Position numbers and translations under genes: made by a program. Below, one piece after another: positions 1-7,990 of a DNA stretch of 64,000 bases. The notes beneath the pieces were generated by a model. It was not told the DNA's origin. It saw nothing but the letters and a program-made list of their open reading frames with translations, and ran no database searches. Origin of the DNA: Chitinophaga varians (GTDB taxonomy: Bacteria > Bacteroidota > Bacteroidia > Chitinophagales > Chitinophagaceae); the NCBI RefSeq assembly GCF_012641275.1, contig NZ_JABAIA010000003.1:806001-870000 (forward strand). Reading direction: 5' to 3'. The first letter of the stretch is position 1, and each line of letters opens with the position of its first letter.

Positions 1-317
1 CCAGCATGGAACATAAGGTTTTGCCGAACAGTTAACTGGTTATACAAATTGAACTGCTGTCCCATATACCCAATTTTTCTTTTAAAATCCGAGTTATTAT
101 TGTTGTTCGATTGCGTATTGATTCCATCAATATAGATACTTCCAGATGTTGGTTTAATTAAGCCAATTATCATTTTAATCACGGTGGTTTTGCCAGCACC
201 GTTTGCGCCTAGCAATCCATATATTGAACCAGAAAATATATTGAAGCTAACATTTCTTACCACGGTTTTACCGTCGTATTTTTTTACTAAATCGTCAACA
301 ATTATGATTTTAGACAC
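1..317 (-). CDS. ABC transporter ATP-binding protein (3' end beyond window)
   Basis: Only the N-terminal 105 residues are inside the window; the gene runs off the left edge. Reading from a GTG at 317 gives an ABC ATPase start with Walker A GANGAGKT at about residues 37-44 and a Q-loop region GYMGQQF at about 83-89. ABC ATPases hydrolyse ATP on the cytoplasmic face to drive transport through a membrane permease. It follows the unknown 143-residue gene by 12 bp and is the second ATPase of an adaptor-ATPase-ATPase operon, an arrangement known from YhiI/YbhF-type drug exporters in which permease genes follow. The permeases would be left of the window. The GTG start is inferred from the tight spacing and from where homology begins. 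Confidence 0.8.
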   Translation of the reverse strand, partial: MSKIIIVDDLVKKYDGKTVVRNVSFNIFSGSIYGLLGANGAGKTTVIKMIIGLIKPTSGSIYIDGINTQSNNNNNSDFKRKIGYMGQQFNLYNQLTVRQNLMFHA

Positions 318-329
318 AGCCCTTTTATT

Positions 330-761
330 TTATAGTTTCCGTTTATTCCAATGTGGCATCTGAGAAAAATATACCATTAATGAATGTTTCAATTGTCTGT
401 CAATAGCAAATATGTTTTCTCTAAGATCCTGTATTAGCAGTAGATTAGGCTTTGTGGCTGAGTTTGCTATACTTAATTTACTTCTCAGTCTTTTCAATTC
501 ACTAATGCTACGGTGATTTTCTAGGTTTAATAACCATTTTTCAGGATAACAATATAATCGCGGCTTTCGTAAAAAACCAAACCTTACCAATGTTCTCCAA
601 TCCTTTCCTTTCCAACGCTCATATAGTAGCTTGTCAGCATTTGTCGTAAAATCTTCATAAGGAATACCCGCGATGTCTGCATTGAGTATATAAATAGGTA
701 TCCCGCCCCAGGCGTTACAGACATGGATTTTTTCAACAGTATCTTCTTTAATATCCCGCAT
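330..761 (-). CDS. Hypothetical protein in ABC export operon
   Basis: A 143-residue protein that I do not recognise. It is soluble by appearance, with no signal peptide or membrane segment, rich in Lys, Arg and Leu, and has a Trp/Tyr-rich middle (about residues 46-76) and a helical C-terminal half. It sits between the two ABC ATPase genes (86 bp after the first, 12 bp before the second) on the same strand, so it is probably co-transcribed. A role in the exporter is only inferred from position. Confidence 0.5.
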   Translation of the reverse strand: MRDIKEDTVEKIHVCNAWGGIPIYILNADIAGIPYEDFTTNADKLLYERWKGKDWRTLVRFGFLRKPRLYCYPEKWLLNLENHRSISELKRLRSKLSIANSATKPNLLLIQDLRENIFAIDRQLKHSLMVYFSQMPHWNKRKL

Positions 762-847
762 TTTCTAATTTTTTACAAAAACTTTGAAAGAGATTCGCCA
801 GAGACTGACGCATGTACCCACATTGTGATAAGCCTTCTTTTGAAATC

Positions 848-1750
848 CTATAGGGTTAATAGAAAGTCCTCAATGCAGGGGGTGGCTTTGCTAACAACTA
901 CTCCTTCTTTTAGGAAGTCATATAAATAGGCATTAAATTTCTCCACGCCGCATTTAAGGACTATCCGAATTGTATTCTCTTTCCATAAGTAACAGGTTGA
1001 AATACCAGGAAAACCTTTTACAATCCTAAATAATTCTGGGATGTTTTCCGACGATTCGATAGTGAATATACGATTGTCAGGGAGAGTGGTAAGTATTTCC
1101 GGTAATGTACCCACTATTTGCATTTTCCCTTTATTCAGCACAGCCAATCGGCTGAATCTTTCCACTTCTTCAAAATCACTACCAGCATAGATTATAGTTG
1201 TTCCAGATGCCTGTAGTTCCGATAGGTTGTTCCACAAGTCATCTCTTGATATTATATCTAGTCCGGTAGTAGCTTCATCCAACAGCAATATAGGCGGGTT
1301 GTGAAGCGTTGAAAGATACAAAGCCAGTTTTTGCTTGGTGCCTCCCGACAACTCTTGTGCAGGGAGGGAAGCAAATTCTTTTAGTTGTTTATATAGTTCA
1401 CTATTCCTGTTTGGCAATGTTTGTTTGTCAACTTTCCGAAGGTCCGCAACCAGGTAAATATTTTCTATAACCGTCAACTCGTTGTATATCGCAGGTTTTT
1501 CTGGCAAATAGCCAATAAGCGGACGCAGTTGTTGAAATTGATTTTTGAGTGAGTATCCGAGAATTACTGCGTCGCCAGTGTCCGGTTTATCTAAAGTCGA
1601 AAGTATTCTGCAAAGTGTTGTTTTCCCAGATCCGTCTGCCCCAACAATTCCAAATATTTCTGATCTATTTATCTGGAAATTTAAATCACTCAGCGCGAAT
1701 GAACGCCGATGTCTTTTGCCCAAATTGACTATATCAATAACGTTTGACAT
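848..1750 (-). CDS. ABC transporter ATP-binding protein
   Basis: A 300-residue ABC ATPase. Visible motifs are Walker A GADGSGKT (about 36-43), Q-loop near GYLPEKP, signature LSGGTKQK (about 133-140) and Walker B ILLLDEATTGLD (about 152-163). The switch-loop position where most family members have SH or TH reads AGSDFEEVERF, so the usual switch histidine appears to be replaced. The C-terminal 80 residues match the accessory tail of YbhF/CcmA-like exporter ATPases. The start lies 5 bp after the HlyD-like gene's stop, showing an operon. It would energise efflux together with the second, truncated ATPase; a missing switch histidine suggests this copy may be the weaker site of a heterodimer. Confidence 0.85.
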   Translation of the reverse strand: MSNVIDIVNLGKRHRRSFALSDLNFQINRSEIFGIVGADGSGKTTLCRILSTLDKPDTGDAVILGYSLKNQFQQLRPLIGYLPEKPAIYNELTVIENIYLVADLRKVDKQTLPNRNSELYKQLKEFASLPAQELSGGTKQKLALYLSTLHNPPILLLDEATTGLDIISRDDLWNNLSELQASGTTIIYAGSDFEEVERFSRLAVLNKGKMQIVGTLPEILTTLPDNRIFTIESSENIPELFRIVKGFPGISTCYLWKENTIRIVLKCGVEKFNAYLYDFLKEGVVVSKATPCIEDFLLTL

Positions 1751-1755
1751 CCTGG

Positions 1756-2766
1756 TTATTTTTGTGTTATTGCGAATGCTTCACCATACATCCCCGACTT
1801 AATTTTCAGTTCGGGATTTAGTACTAAAATCCTTGCTGAGTAAACCAAATTTGTTCTTTCGTCAGGAGACTGGAGGCCCTTTGGTTGAAACTCCGCACGG
1901 GTATTGATGCTAATGATCTGTCCACGGTGTGATATTTGGCCGCCAATGCCATCATCGATTTTTATAGCGACTTGTTGGCCTATATGACAGTTTGTGTATT
2001 CCCTATAGGGAAAATAGACCCTAAGATACATCTTGCTGTTGTCTGCGATGGTGTAGATTGGAGATCCAGTTTTGATATGCTCGAAAGCTCTACTAAAGCG
2101 TTTGGTTACTGTCCCTTTTATTGGATTGATTATTTGACATTTTTTAATTTGATAGTTCAATTGCTCAATTTTTGCTATCAGCATTCCACTATCGGACGTT
2201 ATAGCAAGGTTTTCTGACTGGTTTTTTATCGATTCTGATTTTAGTTTAGTTTGCAATACATTTACCTCCTCTTTTGATTGGTCGATTTGTTTTTCAACGA
2301 GTGAATTTTCGGCGACAATATCGTCCAGGGATTTCGATGGAATTGCATCAGCATTTACCAAAGCAGTATATCTCTTCTTTTCAAACTGAATAGAATTGTG
2401 CCTGGATTCGAGGACATCAGTATACTTTTTTTTGGCTAGTATTTCTGCTGAAATGTTACTGATCTGTGGTTTGATGTTTATTTTTTTAGTTTGTAAAGAG
2501 TGCAGCTCTGACACAAGTTGCTCTTTTAGGTAGTAGAGGTCTGTTGTGTCTATTTGTCCTAAAACGGAATTTGCATCAATGTTATCGCCTTCTTCCACCT
2601 TTAATTTTACAATCTCACCGGTTCCGCCTGCTGATATTGTAGTTTCTTCAGATTCAAAGATACCAGTGCCCATAGGATTAGAATTCTTTCTGTCTCCGCA
2701 AGAGAACAACAGCGTGGAAAGCAAATAAGGTAGTATTGATCGTGTAGATTTTTTTTTGTTATTCAT
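1756..2766 (-). CDS. HlyD-family membrane fusion lipoprotein
   Basis: A 336-residue periplasmic adaptor. The N-terminus has a basic stretch, a hydrophobic segment and a lipobox-like LFSC at about residues 20-23, so it is probably a lipoprotein. A biotinyl-lipoyl-like half follows (VKLKVEEGDNIDANSVLG, about 52-69), then a long coiled-coil hairpin (about 80-215) and the second lipoyl half plus beta-barrel (IINPIKGTVTKRFSRAFEHI region, about 213-300). Such proteins bridge inner-membrane ABC permeases to an outer-membrane channel. It is the first transport gene of the operon, 43 bp behind the degenerate sensor gene and 5 bp ahead of the ATPase. Substrate unknown. Confidence 0.85.
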   Translation of the reverse strand: MNNKKKSTRSILPYLLSTLLFSCGDRKNSNPMGTGIFESEETTISAGGTGEIVKLKVEEGDNIDANSVLGQIDTTDLYYLKEQLVSELHSLQTKKINIKPQISNISAEILAKKKYTDVLESRHNSIQFEKKRYTALVNADAIPSKSLDDIVAENSLVEKQIDQSKEEVNVLQTKLKSESIKNQSENLAITSDSGMLIAKIEQLNYQIKKCQIINPIKGTVTKRFSRAFEHIKTGSPIYTIADNSKMYLRVYFPYREYTNCHIGQQVAIKIDDGIGGQISHRGQIISINTRAEFQPKGLQSPDERTNLVYSARILVLNPELKIKSGMYGEAFAITQK

Positions 2767-2809
2767 AAATCAGTTGTGGGTTCAGAATTTGCTGCTAATT
2801 GTTTGTTGT

Positions 2810-4291
2810 TCAATTTTTCAGTGTGTGAAATAATATATCTCTTAGTTCAAGTTCAGTGTGTGGCAGAAACAATAGAAAGTCTGTACCGGCTTGTTTTAAG
2901 GATGTAATCGTATCTTCCATAGTACTTGAGCCATAACAAACCACTTTGCATTCTTTAAATGCATGGATTGATTTAAAACGCTGTACGATTGGGATTGTAT
3001 TTTTGAAATTTGGACCAAAGGGAAGGAAGACCATGTCGGGTTTTTCCATAAGGGTTGAAAGGACCGCTGGATCAGAATAATCTAATGCTACGACCTTCGC
3101 TTGAGGGCTTATGCTAGCTATTTCGTCCGTAACATAGTCGGTGTATACCTTACTACTCTCTAATAGTAGAACTTTTATCGGCCTATCTGATTCAAATTGG
3201 TTGACTAGTTCCTGATTTGATTCTATTGACACAAGCGGAATATTAAGTTTGTACGTCGTGCTGCTTCCAATTTCTGAAGTAGTAACTAGGTCGATATTCA
3301 GTACTTTACATAAGTGGATAGCATTCGCGACCAAAATATTTTTGGAGCTAAATGCCGCCGATATTGATTCGTTCATATTTCTGAAATCAGCAGTTTCATC
3401 GTTTATAATATCAACGGGTCTGCCAATGTCATTCACTGTTAGTTCAAATTGCCACACGGCAGTCTCGACCCTTGAATAAAGTCTGATTTGAGAACCCGCG
3501 CTTGCGGACAGAAGGGAGGTTAAAATCAAGTTATTAACGATTCGCCCAAACTTCGCTTCGTTAGTCCTTACATAGGACCCTTGACTAGTGCTTTCATACA
3601 CTAAAGAACAATTATTCTTCGTAGCAAAACATTGTGCCTGACGTATTATGGTTTCTATAAATTTATCTGGATCTACATAGTGGACCTGGTGCTTATCGTG
3701 TTTTAAGATTTGACAGACTTTCTGTTCCTGAAAGTTGGAGACTAGTGTATTTACATAATAGCTGAATCCTTTTGCTAGTAATAAGGCATTCCTAACGTGG
3801 TCGTCATCTTCCTGTATGCCGCATTGGTAAAGAAGCAGCGAAAGGTCAAACATCCTCCCGGTAATATCCTCAAAAAGCACATCGGCAAATATTGATTTGG
3901 ATTTTGATCGTTCGCGCTCTAAATGCAGCTCTCTTTTTAACTCTTCAATTTCCAGTAAGCGATTTACGTCATTCATTACCCGCTGCTTCCTCCGTTCTAA
4001 GTTTTTATGGGCAATTGAATATAGTTCCTTGGCAATTGGCATACGCTTCCAAAAAGCAGTCCTGTTTCCCTTTTTATCGTTTAGAAGAACTTTTTTTATT
4101 GACTTTAAATAAGCCTGCAGTAATCCGAGTTGCGAACTGATAAGTGTGCTATCCATCTGCCGGGGATTCCTATTGTTTAGTTCCCGTTCCAGGTTCTTAA
4201 AAAAGATAATGTATTCGATAATGGTTTCTGTTTGGGATACCAAGTCAGCCTCCGAAAGAGTATTAAGATGTTTGTAAAAACTGTTTTGCAT
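2810..4291 (-). CDS. Degenerate histidine-kinase/receiver-like regulator
   Basis: A 493-residue cytoplasmic protein. Residues about 1-160 are helical and coiled. About 160-355 resemble a kinase dimerisation plus HATPase-type fold (EAKFGRIVNNLILTSLL resembles an N-box), but no clear phospho-accepting histidine or G-box is seen. The last 120 residues (from RPIKVLLLES) resemble a receiver fold, but the strand-3 position reads VFLPFGP instead of an aspartate. It therefore looks like a pseudo-kinase/pseudo-receiver acting through binding. It is first in the exporter operon, 43 bp upstream of the HlyD-like gene, so control of export is plausible. Family assignment is moderate because the motifs are eroded. 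Confidence 0.55.
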   Translation of the reverse strand: MQNSFYKHLNTLSEADLVSQTETIIEYIIFFKNLERELNNRNPRQMDSTLISSQLGLLQAYLKSIKKVLLNDKKGNRTAFWKRMPIAKELYSIAHKNLERRKQRVMNDVNRLLEIEELKRELHLERERSKSKSIFADVLFEDITGRMFDLSLLLYQCGIQEDDDHVRNALLLAKGFSYYVNTLVSNFQEQKVCQILKHDKHQVHYVDPDKFIETIIRQAQCFATKNNCSLVYESTSQGSYVRTNEAKFGRIVNNLILTSLLSASAGSQIRLYSRVETAVWQFELTVNDIGRPVDIINDETADFRNMNESISAAFSSKNILVANAIHLCKVLNIDLVTTSEIGSSTTYKLNIPLVSIESNQELVNQFESDRPIKVLLLESSKVYTDYVTDEIASISPQAKVVALDYSDPAVLSTLMEKPDMVFLPFGPNFKNTIPIVQRFKSIHAFKECKVVCYGSSTMEDTITSLKQAGTDFLLFLPHTELELRDILFHTLKN

Positions 4292-4486
4292 TTATCTGGG
4301 TCACAGCTTTAAATACAGGCGGATACAATGAGTAAAAGTTCGAGGAAAGTGCTTTGGTGTTAAGGGATACAATATATCATTGGGTAATTGGGTATCCTTT
4401 GCTACAGCATATTAGCACTTTTTTTTTGTTTTCCAAAAAAAAAATTCCCGCCTTCCTTTCAATTTAGGTGTTAATACGTTCCGAAA

Positions 4487-4636
4487 TGATGGATGCATGC
4501 ATCCGTATTGTAGTATATGTCCGTGCATGCATTAGTCGCTTCGAGTTTATGGTAGGATTTTTTTTGAGGACCTGGTAATCTCTGGATTGATGTATGCACT
4601 CAAAATCTATATCATAAATGCGTGCATGCATGTATG
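4487..4636. repeat. Cluster of TGCATGCA palindromes
   Basis: The 485-bp gap between 4291 and 4777 has no convincing gene. It holds a perfect 14-bp palindrome GGATGCATGCATCC at 4491-4504, a second TGCATGCA core at about 4524-4531, and a third (GTGCATGCATG) at about 4622-4632. The same core recurs near 32.07-32.12 kb in the same element. Spaced palindromes before a replication-type gene could be protein-binding sites, but no function can be shown from sequence. Confidence 0.6.
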
Positions 4637-4776
4637 TATATGTGTTGAAGATTTTGTTGAATACGGTCCTGGTTTACTATAGATAATAATAGCAGTCGGC
4701 AGTATACATCTGTATGTTTGGTGTACATGTCCTTATTTAAGATGCTTCACTTTTGATTCATAAAAAATAGTTTTCT

Positions 4777-5004
4777 ATGGAAACAAGTTCGGTATTTAAT
4801 CCTCCTACAATGGAGCAGGTAAGATATTATTTTTTCAAGTTAAACTTGGATATCCAACATGCGGATGCCTTTTACTGGTATCACTCTATCTCGAAATGGA
4901 AGTTGAGTTCAGGTCGTGAAATGCGCAATTGGAAAGTTGCAGCGGTTAATTGGATATTGTCTTTCCGTAAAGCAATTCCATTTAATGGAACCCGATGTGT
5001 TTGA
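4777..5004 (+). CDS. Small DnaT-like/replication-associated domain protein
   Basis: A 75-residue protein made almost entirely of one motif: FNPPTMEQVRYYF at the start, then a middle acidic/aromatic helix and MRNWKVAAVNWIL near the end. This pattern (PPT..EV..Y ... GWK.....M.NWK.A...W) is familiar from the C-terminal DNA-binding domain of phage and plasmid replication initiators and DnaT/DnaD-like proteins, here as a stand-alone protein. It opens the mobilisation region of the conjugative element and follows the TGCATGCA palindromes, so a role in element replication or priming is reasonable but inferred. The leader lacks a Shine-Dalgarno sequence, as is usual in Bacteroidota. Confidence 0.6.
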   Translation: METSSVFNPPTMEQVRYYFFKLNLDIQHADAFYWYHSISKWKLSSGREMRNWKVAAVNWILSFRKAIPFNGTRCV

Positions 5005-5051
5005 GGGAATAGGTCTGAGTTATTTTTTTTAGCAACTTAAATATCTTAGAT

Positions 5052-5483
5052 ATGGCAAGAGATAGAGCCTTTAGTAAGGCTGAGATTCGTATGTTCTCTA
5101 TTGTGAACGGTACAGTAGGTAGAGGTGATTATTTTAAGGCGTATTTACTGCAAGGGAGCTTTGAGCAAGTCGATCATAATCTCTTCAAGAAAGGTAACAA
5201 AGAATTGATACAATTGAATAATAACAACGGCATTTGGCAGTACGAGAATAAGATGCTTCCTGAAGATAGAGGTTCGTTTACTCAGTTTGTAGCGAATCGA
5301 ATGGATTTGAGGAAAGAGATATCTACCAAATTTGACCCGGTGCTTTATACGCTTGCCGCAATTCTTGTCTGGAAGTTTCATCGAGACTACCAGGGAGAAA
5401 AGAAAAGAATTTATTCCAAGGTAAAGAAGAAACTCAAACGGATAAATGAAAAGAGTGAGCAAAATCAAGGAAAAAAACGTTAG
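5052..5483 (+). CDS. Hypothetical protein (mobilisation region)
   Basis: A 143-residue basic protein that I do not recognise. It is probably soluble; the C-terminus is a lysine/arginine-rich helix (about 105-143) ending QNQGKKR, which could bind nucleic acid. It begins 47 bp after the DnaT-like gene and its end overlaps the next gene by 38 bp, so the three are likely one operon upstream of oriT and the relaxase. An opposite-strand frame across the same bases is judged a shadow. Confidence 0.5.
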   Translation: MARDRAFSKAEIRMFSIVNGTVGRGDYFKAYLLQGSFEQVDHNLFKKGNKELIQLNNNNGIWQYENKMLPEDRGSFTQFVANRMDLRKEISTKFDPVLYTLAAILVWKFHRDYQGEKKRIYSKVKKKLKRINEKSEQNQGKKR

Positions 5484-5889
5484 CCATTCTGTTTCTTATC
5501 GCAGTTTTTCTGCACTACTATTTATTATACTCGGTAATATATGGAAGTGCTGTAGAAAGAAAGGTGTTGAAGATGATAGGCCAATTGAAAAGGTTATTGT
5601 GGATGTCCAGTCGCCCATGTTGGATAATGAATCAGTTTGTACTGAGGTAGGAGCTACAGAGTTTGCAAAAGACTATAAGTGTCGGAAAGTCGCTGCAAGA
5701 GTTAATCGGTTTACGGGGTGTGATGTTTTGATTGAGCTTGCTGTATTGGTTCGCGAAACAAAGCTAAACTTGAGAGAACAGGGGGTTTGCGTGACTTACG
5801 CCGAGCTGTATGCTGCTGTATTTGAAATCGTAAAAGAGAAACGGAAATCGGGAGGGCTTTGTAAATCATTTTCATTTTTCTTGATTTAG
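5446..5889 (+). CDS. Hypothetical protein with one membrane segment
   Basis: A 147-residue protein of unknown family. A basic N-terminus is followed by one hydrophobic stretch (about residues 18-34, SYRSFSALLFIILGNIW) and then a soluble region with several cysteines (positions near 35, 65, 78 and 90). The start overlaps the previous gene by 38 bp, which suggests coupled translation. It directly precedes the candidate origin of transfer. Function unknown. Confidence 0.45.
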   Translation: MKRVSKIKEKNVSHSVSYRSFSALLFIILGNIWKCCRKKGVEDDRPIEKVIVDVQSPMLDNESVCTEVGATEFAKDYKCRKVAARVNRFTGCDVLIELAVLVRETKLNLREQGVCVTYAELYAAVFEIVKEKRKSGGLCKSFSFFLI

Positions 5890-5986
5890 TGATTCTTTTT
5901 TTGTTGAGTTGCCGACCTTATTTGCATTACAATTGAATTAGTTTCAGTTGAAGCTGTCGGCTGTAACACGCCTCCAGCAAGATGTA

Positions 5987-6067
5987 CAATTGTTACACAA
6001 TTGCTCTTGTCCTTGCTTGCTCCAGGGTCGCAGCAGAAGTTTAATATTGCTCGTAACTCGCAATATT
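5987..6067 (+). other. Candidate origin of transfer (oriT)
   Basis: The 218-bp gap in front of the RHH accessory and relaxase genes contains two clear inverted repeats: CAATTGT-tac-ACAATTG at 5987-6003, and AATATTGC/GCAATATT with a 9-nt loop at 6043-6067. Weaker AGCAAG/CTTGCT complementarity lies between 5976 and 6020. In mobilisable Bacteroidota elements oriT normally sits immediately upstream of the mob genes and contains such repeats next to the nick. The nick position cannot be assigned. Confidence 0.45.
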
Positions 6068-6107
6068 GTTTTAGTGATTTGTTAGGCTAGTCGTAAATGT
6101 TTATAGT

Positions 6108-6497
6108 ATGGGAACCGAAAAAAATAAAACTAAGTGGTGCAATGTTAGGCTGTCAATGCCGGAACATCAATCCTTGATGGCTAGAATGGCAGGTACAACC
6201 TGCAACAGTTTAAGTGAGTATGTGCGTAGGGTTCTATTTGGAGGAGTAGTAACTACCAAGGTTCGCGACCAAAGTATGGATGCATTTATGGAGGAACTAA
6301 TTGCGTTGCGACTTGAATTAACAGCTCTTGGCAATAATTTTAACCAAGTAGTACGGAAGTTAAACGCCATTCCCCCGTCAGCAGAGTATCTTCATTGGTT
6401 GGTAATATCTGAGAAGCATCAGCGGGAATTGTTAGGGAAGATTGAACACATCCAAAAAAGAATCAGTGATTTTTCTAGCTTATGGTTGCAAGAATAA
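6108..6497 (+). CDS. Mobilisation accessory protein (MobC-like, RHH)
   Basis: A 129-residue DNA-binding mobilisation protein. The N-terminal part (about 10-45; WCNVRLSMPEHQSL ... SLSEYVRRVLFG) has the ribbon-helix-helix pattern. The C-terminal helical part carries LGNNFNQVVRKLN (about 76-88), a hallmark of the MobC family that helps the relaxase open the oriT strands. It sits just downstream of the candidate oriT and overlaps the relaxase gene by 16 bp, the usual order of accessory protein then relaxase. Confidence 0.85.
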   Translation: MGTEKNKTKWCNVRLSMPEHQSLMARMAGTTCNSLSEYVRRVLFGGVVTTKVRDQSMDAFMEELIALRLELTALGNNFNQVVRKLNAIPPSAEYLHWLVISEKHQRELLGKIEHIQKRISDFSSLWLQE

Positions 6498-7969
6498 TGA
6501 TTGGGGAGAATATAAGTGGGGCCATAGTATATAATGAGAGGAAGGTTGCAGAATCACAGGCATACGGATTGCTGGCGCAAAGTTACCCGGAAGATTTTTG
6601 CAATTTAAATTTCTCACAAAAGTTGAATAGGCTTCAACGGTTAGCTGATCTTCGACCGAGAACAAAAAAGAATTGTATTCACATTGCACTTAGTTTTCAT
6701 AAAGATGACGTATTGGATGACGATTTACTTCGACGGATCGCAATTGAATACATGGTTGGAATTGGATTTGGGGAGCAGCCGTTTTTGCTCTACCGGCACA
6801 CCGATACGTATAACCCACATGTTCATATTGTTACCACCTGCATAGATATGCATGGAGATAGAATTTACCTTCATGATATTGCCAAATTGAAATCCGAGCC
6901 TACAAGGGAAAGGATAGAAAAAGATTTTGGCCTAGTTCGGGCAAGGGGCAGAAATGCGGAATTGAGTTATGAGTTAGATGTATCTAATGGCAGAGTTCCT
7001 ACAAAAGCTGATATATCGAAGAAGGTAAGAGACATTGTAGAGAATTACTCCTTTTCTTCTTTTTCAGAGTTTTCTGCTGCATTGAGATTGAAGAATATTG
7101 TCGCTGATAGAGGTAAAGAGGGGGATTTGTTATTCAAGCGAAGAGGGATTTATTATAAAGCTGTTGATGGAATGGGGAAGGAACTTGGAAAGCCTATCAA
7201 AGCAAGTAGCATATATAATAAACCAACACTTTCCAGAATTGAGGAGCTTTTTGCTAAAGGTGAGAAAATTAAAGAGAAGTTTAGGAATCGAACGGCGAAT
7301 ATTATCCGGGAGGTGTTGAAGTCTGGCCTAGATATGAACGGATTCATAAATGAATTACGTAAGAGAAAGATTGATACAGTTATTGCCAGGAGTTTAGATG
7401 GAAAACCACACGGTGTGACCTTTGTTTCTCACGATGTGGCGTGTATATATAAAGGAAGTGACCTTGGTAGAGATCTTTCGATTGGCAGTATAACCAAACA
7501 TCTACTGAGTAAGCAGCATTCGTCTGAAGCGACATATAATAAGCGTTTTATTAATGACCTTTTTGAAACAACTGATTTTTCAAAGGGATTCAAGACGGTT
7601 TATAAGGATTGGATTCGTGATGGATTTTTGGTGCATTCGTATAAAGATGAATCAGACAGCATCTTCTATAAGTTAGGACACGGCTCAACTCAGGTGGGTA
7701 ACTTTCAGAATGTTGGGTCTAAGATGTCAGAATATTTTCGTGCTAATCAGCTAACACCCGAAAAGACGACCTATGTTCAAGAACAGCTTAAGGAACAGTT
7801 TGGAGAGTACTTGTTCTTCGGCGGTGTCCAGATTACGGATGCTGTTTTGAATGGAATTGGTGCGATAGTTACAAATGCGATGGCAATTGAAGATGAATTT
7901 ACTGGTACTTCAATTTCATCCGAGCTGCTAAAAGAAGCTAGAAAAAAATCCAGAAAGAAAAGGAAGTAG
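6482..7969 (+). CDS. Relaxase/mobilisation nuclease (MOBP-type)
   Basis: A 495-residue relaxase that nicks one strand at oriT, stays linked to the 5' end and is carried into the recipient. The metal-binding HUH-type motif is clear: H106, H113 and H115 within HTDTYNPHVHIV. The N-terminal segment GAIVYNERKV contains Y17, the likely nucleophile, in the position seen in Bacteroidota relaxases. The C-terminal half is basic and helical. The ATG at 6482 overlaps the accessory gene. The coupling-protein gene follows 21 bp on, giving a compact accessory-relaxase-coupling operon. Confidence 0.93.
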   Translation: MVARIMIGENISGAIVYNERKVAESQAYGLLAQSYPEDFCNLNFSQKLNRLQRLADLRPRTKKNCIHIALSFHKDDVLDDDLLRRIAIEYMVGIGFGEQPFLLYRHTDTYNPHVHIVTTCIDMHGDRIYLHDIAKLKSEPTRERIEKDFGLVRARGRNAELSYELDVSNGRVPTKADISKKVRDIVENYSFSSFSEFSAALRLKNIVADRGKEGDLLFKRRGIYYKAVDGMGKELGKPIKASSIYNKPTLSRIEELFAKGEKIKEKFRNRTANIIREVLKSGLDMNGFINELRKRKIDTVIARSLDGKPHGVTFVSHDVACIYKGSDLGRDLSIGSITKHLLSKQHSSEATYNKRFINDLFETTDFSKGFKTVYKDWIRDGFLVHSYKDESDSIFYKLGHGSTQVGNFQNVGSKMSEYFRANQLTPEKTTYVQEQLKEQFGEYLFFGGVQITDAVLNGIGAIVTNAMAIEDEFTGTSISSELLKEARKKSRKKRK

Positions 7970-7990
7970 AACCTTTCAAAATTGTGTGGT

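Noticed and set aside
5145..5468. 107-codon minus-strand frame
   Set aside because: Overlaps the plus-strand gene in the mobilisation operon and would break the gene order; hydrophobic translation arises from the Lys-rich opposite strand.
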